This document shows positions 51,601 to 59,423 of a stretch of DNA of 64,000 bases, piece by piece. The stretch comes from Xanthomonas hortorum. GTDB lineage: Bacteria > Pseudomonadota > Gammaproteobacteria > Xanthomonadales > Xanthomonadaceae. The stretch covers positions 4,165,001-4,229,000 of the forward strand of contig NZ_CP101417.1 of NCBI RefSeq assembly GCF_024339125.1. The letters run 5' to 3'. The translations under genes were made by a program, and so were the position numbers. Position 1 is the first letter of the stretch; the number at the start of each line of letters is the position of its first letter. The notes under the pieces are model-generated. The model saw only the letters and a list, made by a program, of their open reading frames with translations, did no database searches and was not told where the DNA came from.

Positions 51601-53167
51601 GCCCACGGCGCGACTGATGCAACTGCTCGCCGACAGTGCACCGCTGCTGGTGCTGGCTGACAGCGCGGGCGTGCAGCAACTGGGCGCGGCGCATGACCTG
51701 AAGGTCTGCGCGCTGGACGATCCCGCGCCAGCCTGGAAGAACCTGGCAACCACAGCGCCAGCGCTACCTGACCTGAGTCCGCACCATCTGGCCTACGTCG
51801 TCTATACCTCCGGCTCCAGCGGTGCGCCGAAAGCAGTGCTGGTCGAACATCACAGCACCGCCAACTTGGTTGCCGCGCAGCTGGCAGCCTTCGGCGCAGG
51901 GCCCGGCGACCGCGTGGCACAGCTGGCACCTCACGGCGTGGATGCGCACGTGTTCGAGTGGTTGCTCGCACTTGCCAGCGGCGCCAGCCTGCATGTGCCT
52001 CCGGCCACACAGGCGCGCAGCGGCGAGTCACTGCATCAATGGCTCGCGCAATCGCAGATCACCCACGCAGTGCTGCCGCCGGCCGTGCTGCAGTCGCTGC
52101 CACACACACCGCTGCCACACTTGCAGACCCTGATTGCCGCTGGCGACGTCCTGCCCGCCGCACTGGCGCAACAGTGGGCACCGGGCCGCCGCCTGTTCAA
52201 CGCCTATGGCCCCAGCGAAGCCACCGTGTGGAGCACGTTGCACGTGTGCGGCGAAGACGAACACGCTCCGCCAGCGATCGGCCTGCCCATCGCCAATACC
52301 CGCATCTATCTGCTCGATTCCGCTGGACGATTGGTACCGGATGGCACACCCGGCGAGATCTGCATCACCGGCCGCACTGTCGCACGCGGCTATCTCGGGC
52401 ACGCGGCATTGAGCGTGGCTGCGTTTGTGGCCGATCCGTTCAATGTCGGCGAACGCATGTACCGCAGCGGCGACCTGGCACGTTGGCGCAGCGATGGAAC
52501 GCTGGAATTCCTCGGCCGGCGCGACCGGCAACTCAAGCTCCGCGGCTACCGAGTCGACCCCGGCGAAATCGAGGCCGCATTGCGCGAAGCCTGCAGCGAG
52601 CTGGCCGAGGTCTTGGTCATGCTGTACAACACCGATCAAGCCGAGCCAGTGCTGGTGGCGTATCTGGTCGCACGCCCCGAGGTAGATCGGCAGTCGCTGT
52701 CTCCGGCAGCACTGCGCGCCAGGCTGGCGGCCCGCCTGCCCGCCCACATGGTGCCAGCGGCTTATGTGCAGTTGGATGCACTGCCATTGAGCATCAATGG
52801 CAAGCACAACCTGCGTGCCTTACCCGCGCCGCAAGCAGCCGACCGCGCCATCGCCGCCTTCAGCGCACCACGCGGCGCGACCGAGACCCAGATCGCCACG
52901 CTCTGGACCGAGCTGCTGGCGCTGCCGCAGGTCGGCCGCGACGACGCGTTCTTCGCCATCGGCGGCGATTCAATGCGCGCCATCGCATTCCTTCAGCAAG
53001 CATCACGACTGGGGCTGGCGCTCACCCTGCGCCAGCTCTACCAGGCGCCCACCCCGGCCGGTCTGGCCGCGCTGTTGCAGACCGACACCGACGCAAACGC
53101 GACCCACGTCGGCAGCCCAGCCGACCTTCCCCCTGCCCCATCGCAAGACGTCCGGAGTTCCCCATGA
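36671..53167 (+). CDS. Nonribosomal peptide synthetase, modules 4-8, no thioesterase
   Basis: The 5498-residue enzyme starts at ATG 36671 (ACGGAG upstream), inside the end of the previous gene. The order is: C4 (47-480, HHSASDA at 180), A4 (504-1000), T4 (Ser1046); E/C5 (HHLLAPDGD 1148, HHLIGDH 1268), A5 (1575-2080), T5 (Ser2124); C6 (2180, HHSCSDG 2313), A6 (2634-3140), T6 (Ser3188); C7 (3244, HHSASDG 3414), A7 (3775-4310), T7 (Ser4357); E/C8 (HHLLASTGD 4461, HHMVGDH 4583), A8 (4891-5390), T8 (GGDS, Ser5434). Codes by eye are A4 DAWFLGNVVK (Leu), A5 DILHMGCTFK (uncertain, partly Hpg-like), A6 as A1 (Val-like), A7 as A2 (Ser) and A8 DAFVIAAVWK (unassigned). The chain ends after T8 with no TE, reductase or C domain, so the release mechanism is unknown. 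The stop overlaps the next gene by ATGA. Confidence 0.92.
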   Translation: MSHDKSTALDALDTDALERLLALAQQQHLAPAPVLDTLVPTDHSGLLPASFAQQRLWFLEQLHGSGTSYLMCAGLRLQGTLDRTALIEALQALLARHGPLRSRFVPDGEQVRMQWLPAEQALQLNEHDLSTLDAVQADAALKHWLDHEASTPFQLEQGPLIRFRLLKRADDAHVLLSTTHHSASDAWSEAVLQRELAALYNAFHARRPNPLPALAIDYADYAAWQGQWLGAGEGKRQVDYWRAQLADAPTLIDLPVDRPRPPLVNSDGGELRFAFDAEFSDALDALSRRHGCTRFMTLVAGWGALLARLCRQSSVLIGSPFAGRTRAALEPLVGFFVNTLPVRVDVDLTTDTATLLAQVRRNVLAAQDHQELPFEQLVEHLQPLRDAGYTPLVQVMFAWEESHSAPEQGAWAALQPQPLTLAERSAKFDLTLTLAATPQGICGRLSYATALFDASTIARLVGYFEALLRGMLDDERRALATIELLSPAERRQLLHDRNQTHMTVPAGSVVHWFTAQAAATPDALALVQGEQQLSYAQLQAQATQLARYLRRLGVMPDARVAVCLRRSPQQVVGLLASLLAGAAYVPLDPEDPGERLAFLLADCRPSVLLADSVTLSHLMPPTDLPICRMDDAAPAWAEASMLDEALALAQPQHLAYVIYTSGSTGTPKGVMVEHRALANLVHWHQQSFGLTAGQHTAATAAIGFDANAWELWPALCSGATLHLPPATTARDPQALLDWWRQQPLHSGFLVTPIAELALEQGALPPSLQQLLIGGDQLRRLPRLPAGLRLSNNYGPTETTVVATSGLLADGDHPADIGRPIANTRVYLLDAFQQLVPHGCVGELYIGGHGVARGYLHQPVLSAERFIDDPFEPAERCYRSGDLARWRADGRLEFRGRADDQVKICGFRIEPGEIAARLAACPGVAEAAVIATGSGATEKRLVAYITAQPDTDADTLAPAQLRAALTAQLPDYMLPAAYVLLDALPLTANGKLDRRALPAPTDDALAARAFVPPQGPTECAIAAHWCALLGVQQVGRDDQFFALGGHSLLAIRLVERLRADGLHAQVRHLFTAPTLAGFAASLHGDNSAALVVPPNHITPELTKLTPQQLPLAELTQQDIDRVLEHVPGGLANLQDLYALSPLQDGLLFHHLLAPDGDPYLLRLRLRFADRAGLDAYLAALQRVIDRHDILRSAVLWEGLSEPVQVVYRHASLPLEALDCSSFDSQQSFEEQLAAHPQPRQLDLRRAPLLHASVVADPDSQRWHLLLLQHHLIGDHTTLETIQSEIQALLAGRGGEFPPPQPFRNLVAQARLGLPQAAHEAFFRARLGDLDTPCAPFGLLDATGVVSSYEHALPPALSARLRQLASQHGISLASLCHLAWGLVVARSSGCAEPVFGTVLFGRMDQPDASTLGLFINTLPLRLRLQQHTGVAAALQHTHAELSALLRHEHASLALAQRCSAVPAPAPLFTALLNYRHNAGSNAVAAPPQDGALLSAEERTHYPLALSVGDDGRTLELSAQSVAPLAPERLCAFMESALQALAAALERSPDTALTQLDVLPPDERRQVLHSFNQTDAPCPDDTALAALFERQAQRSPAAIAVVDGARQIDYATLDAQATALARQLRAAGVGPGELVAMWLPRSAELVLAQLAILKAGAVYVPLDPDAPWTRSASILDDCAARHLLHAAGRAPQAALAATLQLHAVDLDADAAAVTSVSPRPASAAALAYVMYTSGSSGRPKGVQITQRAVINLACNPACGNFIEQDRVAWVGNPAFDISTLEVWAPLLHGARLVVVDHAQTLQADALAQLMRREAISVLHLTAGLFQQHARALGDVIGQLRLLMMGGDAVDSSAIDHVLRQHPPGQLLHCYGPTEATTFATTCVLRRPLDGQRPPLGRPIGNARIYLLDGELQPVPIGVPGELCIGGIGVAHGYLNRPQLTAERFLADPFHPGGRIYRSGDLGRWLADGSLEFLGRGDQQVKIRGFRVEPGEVEAALRQCSGVAEAAVIAREDGPAGNGKVLVAYVTATTNAKDSELVPATLRAALAMRLPDYLVPAAFVRLHSLPLTRNGKLDRNALPAPDNNAFATHAYRAPEGATEVSLAGLWAELLGLPRIGRYDDFFALGGHSLLAMRLSARVQASLGRHMPVALLFAHPVLHTLARALDAGTVQALAPIQRHARKQRLPLSFAQQRLWFLDQLQGPAATYLMPIGLRLHGALDRAALIAALQMLLARHDALRSCFVTSDGDAHVALLEPVHALVLTEHALHDLSADASEAAVRQWLEQEAQTPFQLDREAPIRFRLLQLGATEHVLLITQHHSCSDGWSVGVLLQELSTLYASCRHGQPDPLPPLPIQYPDYAVWQREWLQGPRRQQQLDYWQGQLADAPTLLDLPLDRQRPAQQDGIGAELRFELDAELTRDLEALSRRNGCTLFMTLLAAWGALLSRLCRQDCVLVGIPVAGRTRVELEPLIGFFVNTLAIRFDAPGSLDATALLAQIRQTVLDAQAHQDLPFEQVVEALRPLRSTAYPPLVQTIFSWEDTLAMTQWDGLKIEPMPVANTTAKFELGLTVGPAGDGLVGQLNYATALFDVRSAQRFATHFQDVLRAMTAQPAAIVGQAQLLKSSERDRLLQAFNCSHTQFPQRGMATLFAEQAARAPQATALVCGDTQLSYGELDLQANRLAHHLRALGVGPDCLVAISAVRSPALVIGLLAILKAGGAYLPLDAKAPPQRLHALLDDARPVAVLADAQSLHRLPLPDALAVCQLDQIDPAWASLPTTAPAVPELQPHHLAYVLYTSGSTGTPKGVMVEQRNVVRLVCAPDYADCDVSQCFLLAAPLAFDASTFELWGALLNGARLVLAPPSPLNLDVICAQVQQHQVSTLWLTAGLFELLGAAQLSQLHSLRQLLAGGDVLSRAAVERVNRALPHCQLINAYGPTEATTFSTCHRFAKAPVTAVPIGRPIASTRIYLLDDQRQLVPIGVPGELYIGGPGVARGYLNQPVLTEERFSEDPFVPGGRLYRSGDLARWREDGSLDFLGRCDQQLKVRGFRIEPGEIEMALRGCAGVADAVVIARQQGAADKQLVAYVVAATKPSESSDNGIDDALDPATLREALAKHLPEHMLPSAVVRLHCLPLTASGKVDRRALPAPDRAAVAAAGYATPQGPNEYLLAALWSELLGLPHVGRHDHFFELGGHSLLAMRVCARLQTALARHVPVALLFSHPVLCDLALALQDAEEDVSTPIPRLPRDQPLPLSFAQQRLWFLDQLEGPSATYIMPMGLRLHGALDRGALRAALHALVARHEALRSCFRQSRVPHQSSDIADATLPSGLIPAPRSAEQAHVEKVRGEQVHVVLLPPEQALLLHEHLLTDRTLTDHSDADAALQQWIVHEANTPFQLDRDAPIRFRLLQLSADEHALLITQHHSASDGWSVGVLLHELAVLYVSCLGGLPNPLPPLPIQYPDYAAWQRQWLQGARRQQQVEYWQRQLADVPTLLDLPLDRPRPPQQDFSGAEVPVAFDADLGQALEMLARRHGCTVFMTVLAAWGALLSRLCRQDCVLIGIPVAGRTRAELEPLIGFFVNTLAIRFDTPASLSTAALLAHVKQHVLAAQAHQDLPFEQVVQAVQPVRSSAHTPLVQTLMAWEQDAIAGVWPTAVDEHANHPGTTDEPGESSEMTNDPWFALNPQSLQIPANAARFDLALQLHSGGTSVGQLADGSQGVSINGTLSYATAVFDAATATRIVGYLHALLRAMVADSDAPLDTVALLDPRERQQLLVEFQPAPVVYPATLLHEVIAQQVQRTPHAIAVAQDDQQLDYAALEAQANQLAHHLRQLGVGPDVCVAICAQRSTALVVGLLAILKAGGAYVPLDPDYPAQRLTDMLADSQPLALLVDAHARDHVSLFATDALGCVSLLNPNATERLPPLDTNALDSMQRLAGLPICVLDHASPPWATLPTTAPHVPELQPHHLAYVIYTSGSTGTPKGAMNTHRGVVNRLLWMQDTYALSPDDVVLQKTPISFDVSVWELFWPLLSGARLQLARPGGHKDPAYLGAIIAEAAVTTLHFVPSMLDAFLATDAPQHCSGLTRVICSGEALPGQLVQRFRTQLPGVQLHNLYGPTEAAIDVSFWDCTANPDTPDNTPIGTPVANTQLYVLDTHLQPVPIGVAGELHIGGVQVARGYLDRPELTAQRFIPDPFRPASDAQLYKTGDLARWRANGVLEYLGRNDDQVKIRGLRIEPGEIAARLATHSDVRDAVVLARKDQSGQLHLVAYYLAAKLLPIETLRTHLAAQLPDYMVPAAYVHLDALPLTPNGKLDRRALPAPTEDALTKQDFVPPQGHIECTIAAHWCELLGVHQVGRDDQFFALGGHSLLAIHLIERLRADGLHAEVRNLFASPTLAGFAASLRSNTETSSAPAVPPNRITPDLTQLTPQHLPLADLTQQDIDRVLEQVPGGLANVQDIYALSPFQHGLLFHHLLASTGDPYILSAQWAFADRAAAQRYLAALQAVIDRHDILRSAVLWEGLSEPVQVVLRHAPLQVNVLDPAALEPNDQTSAQLDDLITPLHHRLDLHQAPLMHATLVHDAHAQRWLLALRWHHMVGDHATLDLLMDEIQQHLDEHAPQLPPPSPFRALVAHTRQPEAAVQQQHFFRRLLGDVDTATAPFGLVGLHPDGAPVQEHHLPLDPALSERLRTQAKAAGASLASLCHLAWGLVMARAAGADDAVFGTVLLGRMGQADAQLMGPCINVLPVRVRSNSDAARTALQQLHAQLAELLLHEHASLSMVQRCSGVPAPAPLFNSLINYRHQSPARAQHTLGGAQLLHARECSPLPLVISVEDFGTALGLTAQALPEIGAARVCRFMQSALLQLVQALEQAPDTPLHDIDLLPAEEAARLRNRCSTARPIDEHALHRWFEIQAQRIPEALAVECGEQRLSYAELDLQADRLAHYLHTAGVAPERLVAVIATPGPQAMTAILATLKAGGAYLALDPRLPTARLMQLLADSAPLLVLADSAGVQQLGAAHDLKVCALDDPAPAWKNLATTAPALPDLSPHHLAYVVYTSGSSGAPKAVLVEHHSTANLVAAQLAAFGAGPGDRVAQLAPHGVDAHVFEWLLALASGASLHVPPATQARSGESLHQWLAQSQITHAVLPPAVLQSLPHTPLPHLQTLIAAGDVLPAALAQQWAPGRRLFNAYGPSEATVWSTLHVCGEDEHAPPAIGLPIANTRIYLLDSAGRLVPDGTPGEICITGRTVARGYLGHAALSVAAFVADPFNVGERMYRSGDLARWRSDGTLEFLGRRDRQLKLRGYRVDPGEIEAALREACSELAEVLVMLYNTDQAEPVLVAYLVARPEVDRQSLSPAALRARLAARLPAHMVPAAYVQLDALPLSINGKHNLRALPAPQAADRAIAAFSAPRGATETQIATLWTELLALPQVGRDDAFFAIGGDSMRAIAFLQQASRLGLALTLRQLYQAPTPAGLAALLQTDTDANATHVGSPADLPPAPSQDVRSSP
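44555..50045 (+). repeat. Duplicated A-T-C-A-T segment, copy in NRPS2
   Basis: Second copy of the segment at 28110-33545, covering A6-T6-C7-A7-T7. Similarity falls sharply a few codons into the following dual E/C domain (LSPFQHG here, LSPLQDG in NRPS1), which marks the right edge of the duplication or gene conversion tract. Confidence 0.8.
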
Positions 53168-53673
53168 CTGCCTCGCCACTGCAACACACCGATCCGACCC
53201 CGCGCTACCACAGCATCGACCACATCGCGCTCGCCGTGCGGGACCTGGAAGCAGCGGTCGACTTCTTTCAGCACCGCTTGGGTTTCGAGCTGATGGGGCG
53301 CCGGCAGATCGCCGGCAAGCACACCGGCATGGTCTCGGCAGAGATGCGCCAGGGCGAGATCACCTTCGTGCTGTGCCAGGGCACCGAGCCGGAATCGCAG
53401 GTGTCGCGGCTGATCGAGCATCACGGCGTTGGCGTCGCCCACATCGCGCTGCGCGTGGACGACGTACACGCCACCACCGGCCAGCTGCGCGAGCGCGGGC
53501 TCGGTTTCGACACCAGCGTGATCGAAGGAAGTGGCTTGAAACAGGCCTTTTCCAGCCGCGACAGCGTGACCGGCCTGTGCTTCGAACTGATCGAACGCCA
53601 TGGCGAAAGCGGATTCCAGGACGCCTCGGTCAACGAACTGTTCGCCCAACTCGAACGCAGCGGTGCGTATTGA
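53164..53673 (+). CDS. Single-domain VOC dioxygenase, HPPD/4-hydroxymandelate synthase-like
   Basis: The 169-residue protein resembles the C-terminal catalytic half of 4-hydroxyphenylpyruvate dioxygenase and hydroxymandelate synthase. It has the three iron ligands of that half: His in SIDHIAL (about residue 20), His in GVGVAHIALRVDD (about 98) and Glu in CFELIERHGESGF (about 140), and it ends like those enzymes (NELFAQLERSG). The usual enzymes have about 360 residues and two VOC domains; here the N-terminal domain is absent, so a homodimer may be the working form. HmaS converts 4-hydroxyphenylpyruvate to 4-hydroxymandelate, the first step to hydroxyphenylglycine. The ATG overlaps the NRPS2 stop (ATGA). 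An aminotransferase follows and a hydroxyacid oxidase lies beyond it, which fits this role. Substrate is inferred. Confidence 0.7.
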   Translation: MTASPLQHTDPTPRYHSIDHIALAVRDLEAAVDFFQHRLGFELMGRRQIAGKHTGMVSAEMRQGEITFVLCQGTEPESQVSRLIEHHGVGVAHIALRVDDVHATTGQLRERGLGFDTSVIEGSGLKQAFSSRDSVTGLCFELIERHGESGFQDASVNELFAQLERSGAY

Positions 53674-53687
53674 GCGCCGCGCCTGCG

Positions 53688-55022
53688 ATGCAGCTGCCAC
53701 CGCCGCCTAGCACCGCAACCGCAGGCGATCGCCTGGAGGTGATGAACTTCCTCAACGAGGTCTCCGCGCGCTATCCGCAGGCGATCTCGTTCGCCTCCGG
53801 CCGCCCCAGCGATAGCGGCTTCGACCTGCAAGCCTGGCTGCACACGCTGCCGCGCTTTGCCAGCTATTTTGCGCAGCGCCACGGCCTTGCACCGCAACGC
53901 GCACTGGAGTTGATCGCCCAGTACGGACGCACCCAGGGCATCCTCGACGAACTGATCGCAACACAGCTGCGGCATGACGAACAGGTCCTCGCCACGCCCG
54001 AGCGCATCATCGTCACCGCCGGTTGCCAGGAGGCCTTGTTGTTGTGCGTGACCGAACTGTGCCAAACCAAGGGCGATGTGATTCTGGCGCGCAATCCCAG
54101 CTACATCGGCATCACCGGCGTGGCCGACACGCACGGTATCGAGATCGTCGCTTTCAATCAGCACGCATGCAGCGACGCACACACCGATGCCAGCGCGTTA
54201 CAGCACACGCTGCAGCAACTGCAGGCGGCCGGCAAGCGCGCACGCGTGCTCTATCTGGTGCCGGATTTCGACAATCCCACCGGCACGCTGCTATCGCGTG
54301 AGGCACGCGAGGCCATCCTGGAGGTGTGTGCCGAACACGGCATCGTGATCCTGGAAGACAACCCGTACGGCATGTTCGGCTTCGAAGCCGAGCGGGTCGC
54401 GCCGATGGTGGCACTGGATCGGCACGGCTGCGTGATCTATCTGGGCACTTATTCCAAGACCTTGTGCCCGGCGGTGCGAGTGGGCTTTGCAGTGCTGCCT
54501 GCACAGTTGTTCGGCGATGCCGACGCCGCGACTGCATTGAAAGAGCGGTTATTGCGTCGCAAGAGTTTCTGCAGCTTGAACACCAGCCAGATCGGCCAGG
54601 CCATCGTCGGCGGCGTGCTGCTCGAACATGGCGGCAGCCTGCAACGCCTGATTGCCGCGCCGCGTGCGCTGTATCGGCACAACCGCGATCGCATGCTCGA
54701 TTGCCTGCAGCACGAACTCGGCCAGTGCGCACCACAGGTGCGCTGGAATACGCCGGCCGGCGGTTTCTTTCTGATCGTGACGTTGCCGTTCGCTTTCACT
54801 GCCGAGGACGCGGAAATCTGCGCGCGGCAGTACGGCGTGCTGGTGATGCCGCTGTCGTTCTTCGCTATCGATAGCGGTTGCAGCATGCAAGTGCGGTTGG
54901 CCTACAGCAACGTCGCAAGCCAGGACATCGCGCACGGCATTGCGCAGTTCGCCGCGTTCGTTCGCACGCGTCTGGATGCGGGAGTGGTGACTACAGCGGC
55001 AATCGGCGAACGCTGCACATAA
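53688..55022 (+). CDS. PLP-dependent aminotransferase, HpgT-like
   Basis: The product has 444 residues from ATG 53688; an in-frame TTG at 53670 overlapping the previous stop is an alternative start. It is a fold-type I aminotransferase of the class I/II (MocR/2-aminoadipate) type. It begins LEVMNFLNEVSARYPQAISF-ASGRP and has PDFDNPTGTLLS, LEDNPYGMFGFEA and the PLP lysine in YSKTLCPAVRVGF. HpgT enzymes convert (4-hydroxy)phenylglyoxylate to (4-hydroxy)phenylglycine, and the neighbours supply the two preceding reactions. It lies 14 bp after the dioxygenase gene. Other amino acids are possible substrates; the pathway call depends on context. Confidence 0.75.
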   Translation: MQLPPPPSTATAGDRLEVMNFLNEVSARYPQAISFASGRPSDSGFDLQAWLHTLPRFASYFAQRHGLAPQRALELIAQYGRTQGILDELIATQLRHDEQVLATPERIIVTAGCQEALLLCVTELCQTKGDVILARNPSYIGITGVADTHGIEIVAFNQHACSDAHTDASALQHTLQQLQAAGKRARVLYLVPDFDNPTGTLLSREAREAILEVCAEHGIVILEDNPYGMFGFEAERVAPMVALDRHGCVIYLGTYSKTLCPAVRVGFAVLPAQLFGDADAATALKERLLRRKSFCSLNTSQIGQAIVGGVLLEHGGSLQRLIAAPRALYRHNRDRMLDCLQHELGQCAPQVRWNTPAGGFFLIVTLPFAFTAEDAEICARQYGVLVMPLSFFAIDSGCSMQVRLAYSNVASQDIAHGIAQFAAFVRTRLDAGVVTTAAIGERCT

Positions 55023-55044
55023 CGCAGCAACAACTCAGCGCTAA

Positions 55045-55186
55045 GAGCGGCTAACAAAACTACTGCGCTGACTGCCAGGTGGACGCGGCCGGTGCTCGGA
55101 ATCAACATGTACCACTCGTACACTCCGCTTCCTCCGCGCCATCCACGCCCCACCTGACAGTTGCTTGCTACGCTTGTTAGCCGCTC
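55045..55186. repeat. Long imperfect palindrome, Xanthomonas-type intergenic repeat
   Basis: GAGCGGCTAACAA (55045-55057) is perfectly complementary to TTGTTAGCCGCTC (55174-55186). Inside it ACTGCCAGGTGG pairs with CCACCTGACAGT with one mismatch, so the whole stretch can fold into one long hairpin. It lies between the convergent aminotransferase and oxidase genes and overlaps the last codons of the oxidase. It may act as a bidirectional terminator. Similar palindromes appear to be dispersed in Xanthomonas genomes. Confidence 0.6.
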
Positions 55187-56322
55187 CGAGGAAGCAGCAC
55201 GCTGGCGTCGATATCCGCAATCTGCGGCCTGCCGCACAGCCCCATGCTCAGCTCCAGCTCGCGCTGGATCAGCCGCAGTACCTCGGTCACACCGGCCTGG
55301 CCCAACGCGGCCAACCCATACAGCCAGGCACGCCCGATGTAAGCGCCGCGCGCGCCAAGCGCCAGCGCCTTCAGCACGTCCTGGCCGCAGCGGATACCGC
55401 TATCCAGATGAATTTCGACATCGCCACCGACCGCAGCGACGATGCCCGGCAGCATGCGGATGCTGGACGCCGCCCCATCGAGTTGGCGCCCGCCATGATT
55501 GCTCACCACCAGCGCGTCCGCGCCTGCAGCGACTGCCTGCCGCGCATCGTCCACATCCAGGATGCCCTTGACGATCAGCGGGCCATCCCAGCGCGCCCGC
55601 ACCCAGGCCACATCGTCCCAGGTCAGCGCCGCATCAAACTGACTGGCGGTCCATGCTGCCAGCGATGCGAGATCACCCTGGCCATCCACCTGCCCGGCAA
55701 GATTGCCGAAGCCGTGCTGACGGCTACCGAGCATGCGCAGACACCAACGCGGATGCGTCGCGAAATCGCGCAGCGTCGCCAGGCTCACACGCGGCGGCAC
55801 GCTCAACCCATTGCGCAGATCGGCATGCCGCTGCCCCATGAACGGCACATCCAGCGTCAGCATCAACGCGCCGCAGCCGGACGCTTGTGCGCGCGCGATC
55901 AACGCGGCAGAGAATCCGCGGTCGCGCATCAGATAGAGCTGAAACCAGCATGGCGTCTGCACGCTGGCGCAGACCTGTTGCAGCGAACAGATGCTCATCG
56001 TCGACAGCACAAACGGCACCCCGAATGCCTCGGCCGCGCGTGCGGCCAGCACCTCGCCATCCGGATACAACAGGCCGGCCAAGCCGGTCGGCGCCAATGC
56101 CAATGGCATCGCCACCGGCACGCCCAGCAGCGTGCTGGTGGTACTGCGCCGCGCCACATCGATGGCAACGCGCTGGCGCAGCCGCAACGCATCCAGATCG
56201 CAGCGATTGGCCTGCCGCGTGGTCTGGCTCCAACTGCCCGCCGCAACGTAATCGTAGAGCATGCGCGGCAGGCAGCGTTGCGCCAAAGTCTGCAAATCGT
56301 CGACACACACAATCGCACTCAT
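55177..56322 (-). CDS. FMN-dependent alpha-hydroxyacid oxidase/dehydrogenase (mandelate oxidase-like)
   Basis: The 381-residue protein has the full length of the LldD/mandelate dehydrogenase/glycolate oxidase family. It shows the substrate-binding tyrosine region MLYDYVAAGSWSQTTRQANR, the FMN-binding block LALAPTGLAGLLYPDGE, a catalytic histidine and arginine in VVSNHGGRQLDGA, and the FMN phosphate site (DSGIRCGQDVLKALALGARG). It oxidises a 2-hydroxyacid to a 2-oxoacid. Next to an HmaS-like dioxygenase and an HpgT-like aminotransferase, the expected substrate is (4-hydroxy)mandelate, although L-lactate enzymes share this fold. It is convergent with the aminotransferase and divergent from the acetyltransferase. 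Confidence 0.82.
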   Translation of the reverse strand: MSAIVCVDDLQTLAQRCLPRMLYDYVAAGSWSQTTRQANRCDLDALRLRQRVAIDVARRSTTSTLLGVPVAMPLALAPTGLAGLLYPDGEVLAARAAEAFGVPFVLSTMSICSLQQVCASVQTPCWFQLYLMRDRGFSAALIARAQASGCGALMLTLDVPFMGQRHADLRNGLSVPPRVSLATLRDFATHPRWCLRMLGSRQHGFGNLAGQVDGQGDLASLAAWTASQFDAALTWDDVAWVRARWDGPLIVKGILDVDDARQAVAAGADALVVSNHGGRQLDGAASSIRMLPGIVAAVGGDVEIHLDSGIRCGQDVLKALALGARGAYIGRAWLYGLAALGQAGVTEVLRLIQRELELSMGLCGRPQIADIDASVLLPRSG

Positions 56323-56443
56323 CCGCACAGGCTAGCGGCGGCCTGTGACAGTTCGGCAGGTGTCGCGTGTCGCGTCCCGGTCATCGCAGCATCATGAGTC
56401 TACGCGAGCATCTGCACTTCACAGTGCCAACGAGCCCGCATCG

Positions 56444-56986
56444 ATGCAGCACCACATCCAGATCGAACGCGCGCGCGAGCAGCATGCCGACGGCGTGTGC
56501 GCGCTCTACAACGTCCCCGAGGTGGCGCGACAGCTGCTGGAGCTGCCGTATCGCGGGGGCGAGCAATGGCGCCGGCAATTGCTGCACGAAGACGAGCGGC
56601 AGTTGGCCCTGGTCGCACTGCACGGCGCGCAAGTCGTCGGTGCCGGCAGCCTGGGCAGCCAGGCACGGGTACGTCGCGCGCACGTCGGCGGCATCGCGCT
56701 GGCGGTCCGGCCGGACTGGCATGGCCGTGGTGTCGGCACGCGCCTGCTGAGCGCGTTGCTCGACGTCGCCGACCGCTGGATGCAACTGCACCGGCTCGAA
56801 CTCACCGTCTATGCGGACAACACCGCAGCAGTGGCGCTGTACCAGCGTCATGGCTTCGAGGTGGAAGGCGAACTGCGCGACTACGCCATGCGCGATGGCG
56901 GTTTCGTCAGCGCTTACAGCATGGCGCGGCTACGTCAGGCAGGCATCGCGCTCAATGCACCAGACAGCATTGCCATGGATGCGTGA
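56444..56986 (+). CDS. GNAT-family N-acetyltransferase
   Basis: The 180-residue frame from ATG 56444 has the GNAT core. Beta-strand IALAVRPDWHGRGVGTRLLS carries the acetyl-CoA pyrophosphate loop (RGVGT), followed by LELTVYADNTAAVALYQRHG and FEVEGELRDYAMRDGGF. This pattern is close to RimJ/RimL- and PhnO-like amine acetyltransferases. It sits between the oxidase and the sulfotransferase, so it may acetylate the peptide or give self-protection. No substrate is visible. Confidence 0.82.
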   Translation: MQHHIQIERAREQHADGVCALYNVPEVARQLLELPYRGGEQWRRQLLHEDERQLALVALHGAQVVGAGSLGSQARVRRAHVGGIALAVRPDWHGRGVGTRLLSALLDVADRWMQLHRLELTVYADNTAAVALYQRHGFEVEGELRDYAMRDGGFVSAYSMARLRQAGIALNAPDSIAMDA

Positions 56987-57052
56987 GACCAGGTCATCCA
57001 AGCCCGCCTTACGCGACTGGCACAAATCGCCGGGCAGACAACTCGACAGCAT

Positions 57053-58084
57053 CTATAGCGGCGCGTAGCCCAAGCGTTCCAGCATCGGATTCGCCCGCCG
57101 CCCCAGGCTACGCAGCAGTTCCGGCGGCCACGCATGCCAACTCGGTACACGCGCGCCAGCATCGATCGCAAGCCCGCGCTGCGCGGTCAGGTTGTCGCCC
57201 ATAAACGGCCGGATGCGTTGTTGGGCCATGCGCGGCAGCACCTGCTCAGACCATGGCTCGCCAAGAAACTCGAACACGCGCGCCCCGACCACTTCTGGCG
57301 TACGCGAAAGTTCGTCATAACCCAGCTGCAAGCAGCGATCGCCCGCACGTTCGGCAAAATCCAGCGCCGCTTCGTTGGTGGCGACCCACTCGTCGAGATA
57401 CTGCATCAGATACAAGCCGGAACGCGGATTGCCCGGCAAGCCATCACGACGTACGAAACGCTGAAAGCACGACAACGCCACATCCAACCCATGACGATGC
57501 AGAAACAGAAACTTGCCGCGAAAATCGAACATCGTATCGATCACATCGAGCCGGCTGGACGAAAACAATTCCTTGGCGATCCAGCGCTGCCGCCCGAAGC
57601 GCTGCGCGTACTCGCAATGCAACTCATCGATCATGCGCCCCAAGCGCGGGTACAACCCGCTCTGCGGCAAGCCCAGATGCGGCAGCACCATGCTGCCGAG
57701 GCGCAGCAAGCTGTCGCACTTGGCCAGCTCTCCGCACAACATGTTTTCCGGCAGGCTGCAGATCGTCTCGCTGGCATTGACCAGATACGCCAGCAACGTG
57801 GTGCCAGAGCGACGATTGCCGATGATGAAATGCGCGCGATCGCCGAACGGGTTATCCGCAAGGCGACTGCTCTTATGCAGATCTGACATCAGATCGTAGG
57901 CCAACTCCGGCGAGGTCCCTTCCTGCACCAACGCAGCCCGTGTCTGCACCAGGCTGCGCTCCAGCAATGCGTCCACCCCATCCAACTGCGGCGCCAGCGC
58001 AGGCGCTGCTGCTCGCACGCGCTGCAGTTCGTCCGGCAGACTGGACAAGGTCGAAAGCAACTCGCTCAGGTCGGCTTCGTTCAT
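57053..58084 (-). CDS. Sulfotransferase family protein
   Basis: The 343-residue protein (ATG 58082-58084) has a 5'-PAPS-binding P-loop, FIIGNRRSGTTLLAYLVNAS, and a later PAPS 3'-phosphate region (KFLFLHRHGLDVALSCFQRF). A C-terminal ELSRTPEVVGARVFEFLGEP follows, all typical of bacterial sulfotransferases. About 90 helical residues precede the P-loop. It transfers sulfate from PAPS to a hydroxyl or amine. Next to a peptide synthetase that probably inserts Ser and perhaps Hpg, sulfation of the product is a plausible tailoring step. It is convergent with the acetyltransferase gene, 66 bp away. Confidence 0.82.
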   Translation of the reverse strand: MNEADLSELLSTLSSLPDELQRVRAAAPALAPQLDGVDALLERSLVQTRAALVQEGTSPELAYDLMSDLHKSSRLADNPFGDRAHFIIGNRRSGTTLLAYLVNASETICSLPENMLCGELAKCDSLLRLGSMVLPHLGLPQSGLYPRLGRMIDELHCEYAQRFGRQRWIAKELFSSSRLDVIDTMFDFRGKFLFLHRHGLDVALSCFQRFVRRDGLPGNPRSGLYLMQYLDEWVATNEAALDFAERAGDRCLQLGYDELSRTPEVVGARVFEFLGEPWSEQVLPRMAQQRIRPFMGDNLTAQRGLAIDAGARVPSWHAWPPELLRSLGRRANPMLERLGYAPL

Positions 58085-58678
58085 GGGTCGGTGGTCCCAC
58101 AGGCAGGTACCGCGATGGGCAAATGCACCGATGCATGCCCTGCCAAACAAGCATCGGCACGCACCAGCACAAACCGACGCCAGTCACGCTCGGTTGCCGA
58201 AATGCTAGGCAACGCGTGCGACCTGTGTATGACAACAAGACCGCTGAAAACCACTGAAACGGTTCAAAAGCTACGATGACGGCAGTTATCTCGCTAGCTG
58301 CAATGAGCCTGGCAACACCTTCGACGACACGACCGCTCCTCCCTGCGAGAGCGTTATCCGCAGGCACTGTCCGAACGGGTTTACCGTCGCGAGCGTGGGC
58401 GCCACTGAGAACCATAAGCCCCGCAACTTTACTGAGAAGTATCGGGTAACGGCCCTGGCGTACTGCAAATGCGTCGCAAGGCATGCAGTGTGTCGATGCT
58501 GCGATCTGCGACAGCGTGCTCTGGCGGCCAAGCTTCTGGCTCTGGACACGCAGATCCATTTTATAGAAATACGTGGCTCGGAATGGATTTCAGCAGACTT
58601 GGCTAGATGCTCCACAGGCAAAACCCACTGTGTGATCGAACCGCGATGGACTTCAGCAGAAGTCCGAACATCAAAACC
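58085..58678. other. Non-coding region between the sulfotransferase gene and tRNA-Gly copy 2
   Basis: About 590 bp with no frame having a start signal or recognisable protein. It is less G+C-rich than the flanking genes. The 20 bp adjoining tRNA-Gly (58659-58678) match the corresponding flank of copy 1 at 14 of 20 positions. Confidence 0.5.
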
Positions 58679-58754
<76 letters not shown>

Positions 58755-58790
58755 TTGGGAGGCGAGATTCTACAGCGAACAGCAGGGCTG

Positions 58791-59423
58791 TCAACCATTG
58801 CCTTCGACTTTTTTTGGCTTGCTGCTGATTGCGGCTTTTTCATCGGCGCGCAGGCTTGGCCATGCGGCCTGCAGGTACTGAAAACCAGACCACAATGTCA
58901 GCAGCGCGGCGATCGCCAGCGTCCAGTAACCGGCGCGGAAGATCAGATTGCCGAACCAGATTTCGTGCGTGGGCATCTGCCCCGGCGTGACCGAATACAG
59001 CAGGCACAACAGCGCGACCATCTGCGCGGTGGTCTTGATCTTGCCGATCGCCGCCACGCGCACCTTGGCACGCTGGCCGATCTCGGCCATCCACTCGCGC
59101 AGCGCAGAGACGGCGATTTCGCGGCCCACAATCACCGCCGCCCAGAATGCCATCCACGGCGTCGGGTGGCCTTGCACGATCAGAAACAGCGCCACGGCGA
59201 CCATCAGCTTGTCGGCCACCGGGTCCAGGAAGGCGCCGAAAGCGGAATACTGGTGATACCGCCGTGCGACCCAGCCATCCAGCCAGTCGGTGATGGCCGC
59301 CAGCCCGAACACGCCGGCAGACGCAAAATTGGTCCACGTGTACGGCAGGTAGAACACCACGACCAACACCGGGATCATCAAGATCCTCAGCAGTGTCAGC
59401 CACGTGGGGATGGTCAACTTCAT
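58791..59423 (-). CDS. pgsA: CDP-diacylglycerol-glycerol-3-phosphate 3-phosphatidyltransferase
   Basis: The 210-residue membrane protein has the CDP-alcohol phosphotransferase motif DG-x2-AR-x8-G-x3-D-x3-D within DWLDGWVARRYHQYSAFGAF followed by LDPVADK. It also has several hydrophobic segments and the normal length of PgsA. It makes phosphatidylglycerophosphate, the committed step to phosphatidylglycerol and cardiolipin, at the inner membrane. The ATG overlaps the uvrC stop by one base (TAATG), and tRNA-Gly follows. Confidence 0.97.
   Translation of the reverse strand: MKLTIPTWLTLLRILMIPVLVVVFYLPYTWTNFASAGVFGLAAITDWLDGWVARRYHQYSAFGAFLDPVADKLMVAVALFLIVQGHPTPWMAFWAAVIVGREIAVSALREWMAEIGQRAKVRVAAIGKIKTTAQMVALLCLLYSVTPGQMPTHEIWFGNLIFRAGYWTLAIAALLTLWSGFQYLQAAWPSLRADEKAAISSKPKKVEGNG

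Noticed and set aside
53164..53673. Considered a full-length HmaS/HPPD with the N-terminal domain in another frame
   Set aside because: The upstream sequence is NRPS2 coding sequence right up to the ATGA overlap and no second VOC pattern was found. It is truly a single-domain protein.
52950..55022. Searched for a thioesterase after the last carrier domain
   Set aside because: The frame closes 195 bp after the carrier serine and no GxSxG hydrolase is encoded before or after the dioxygenase.
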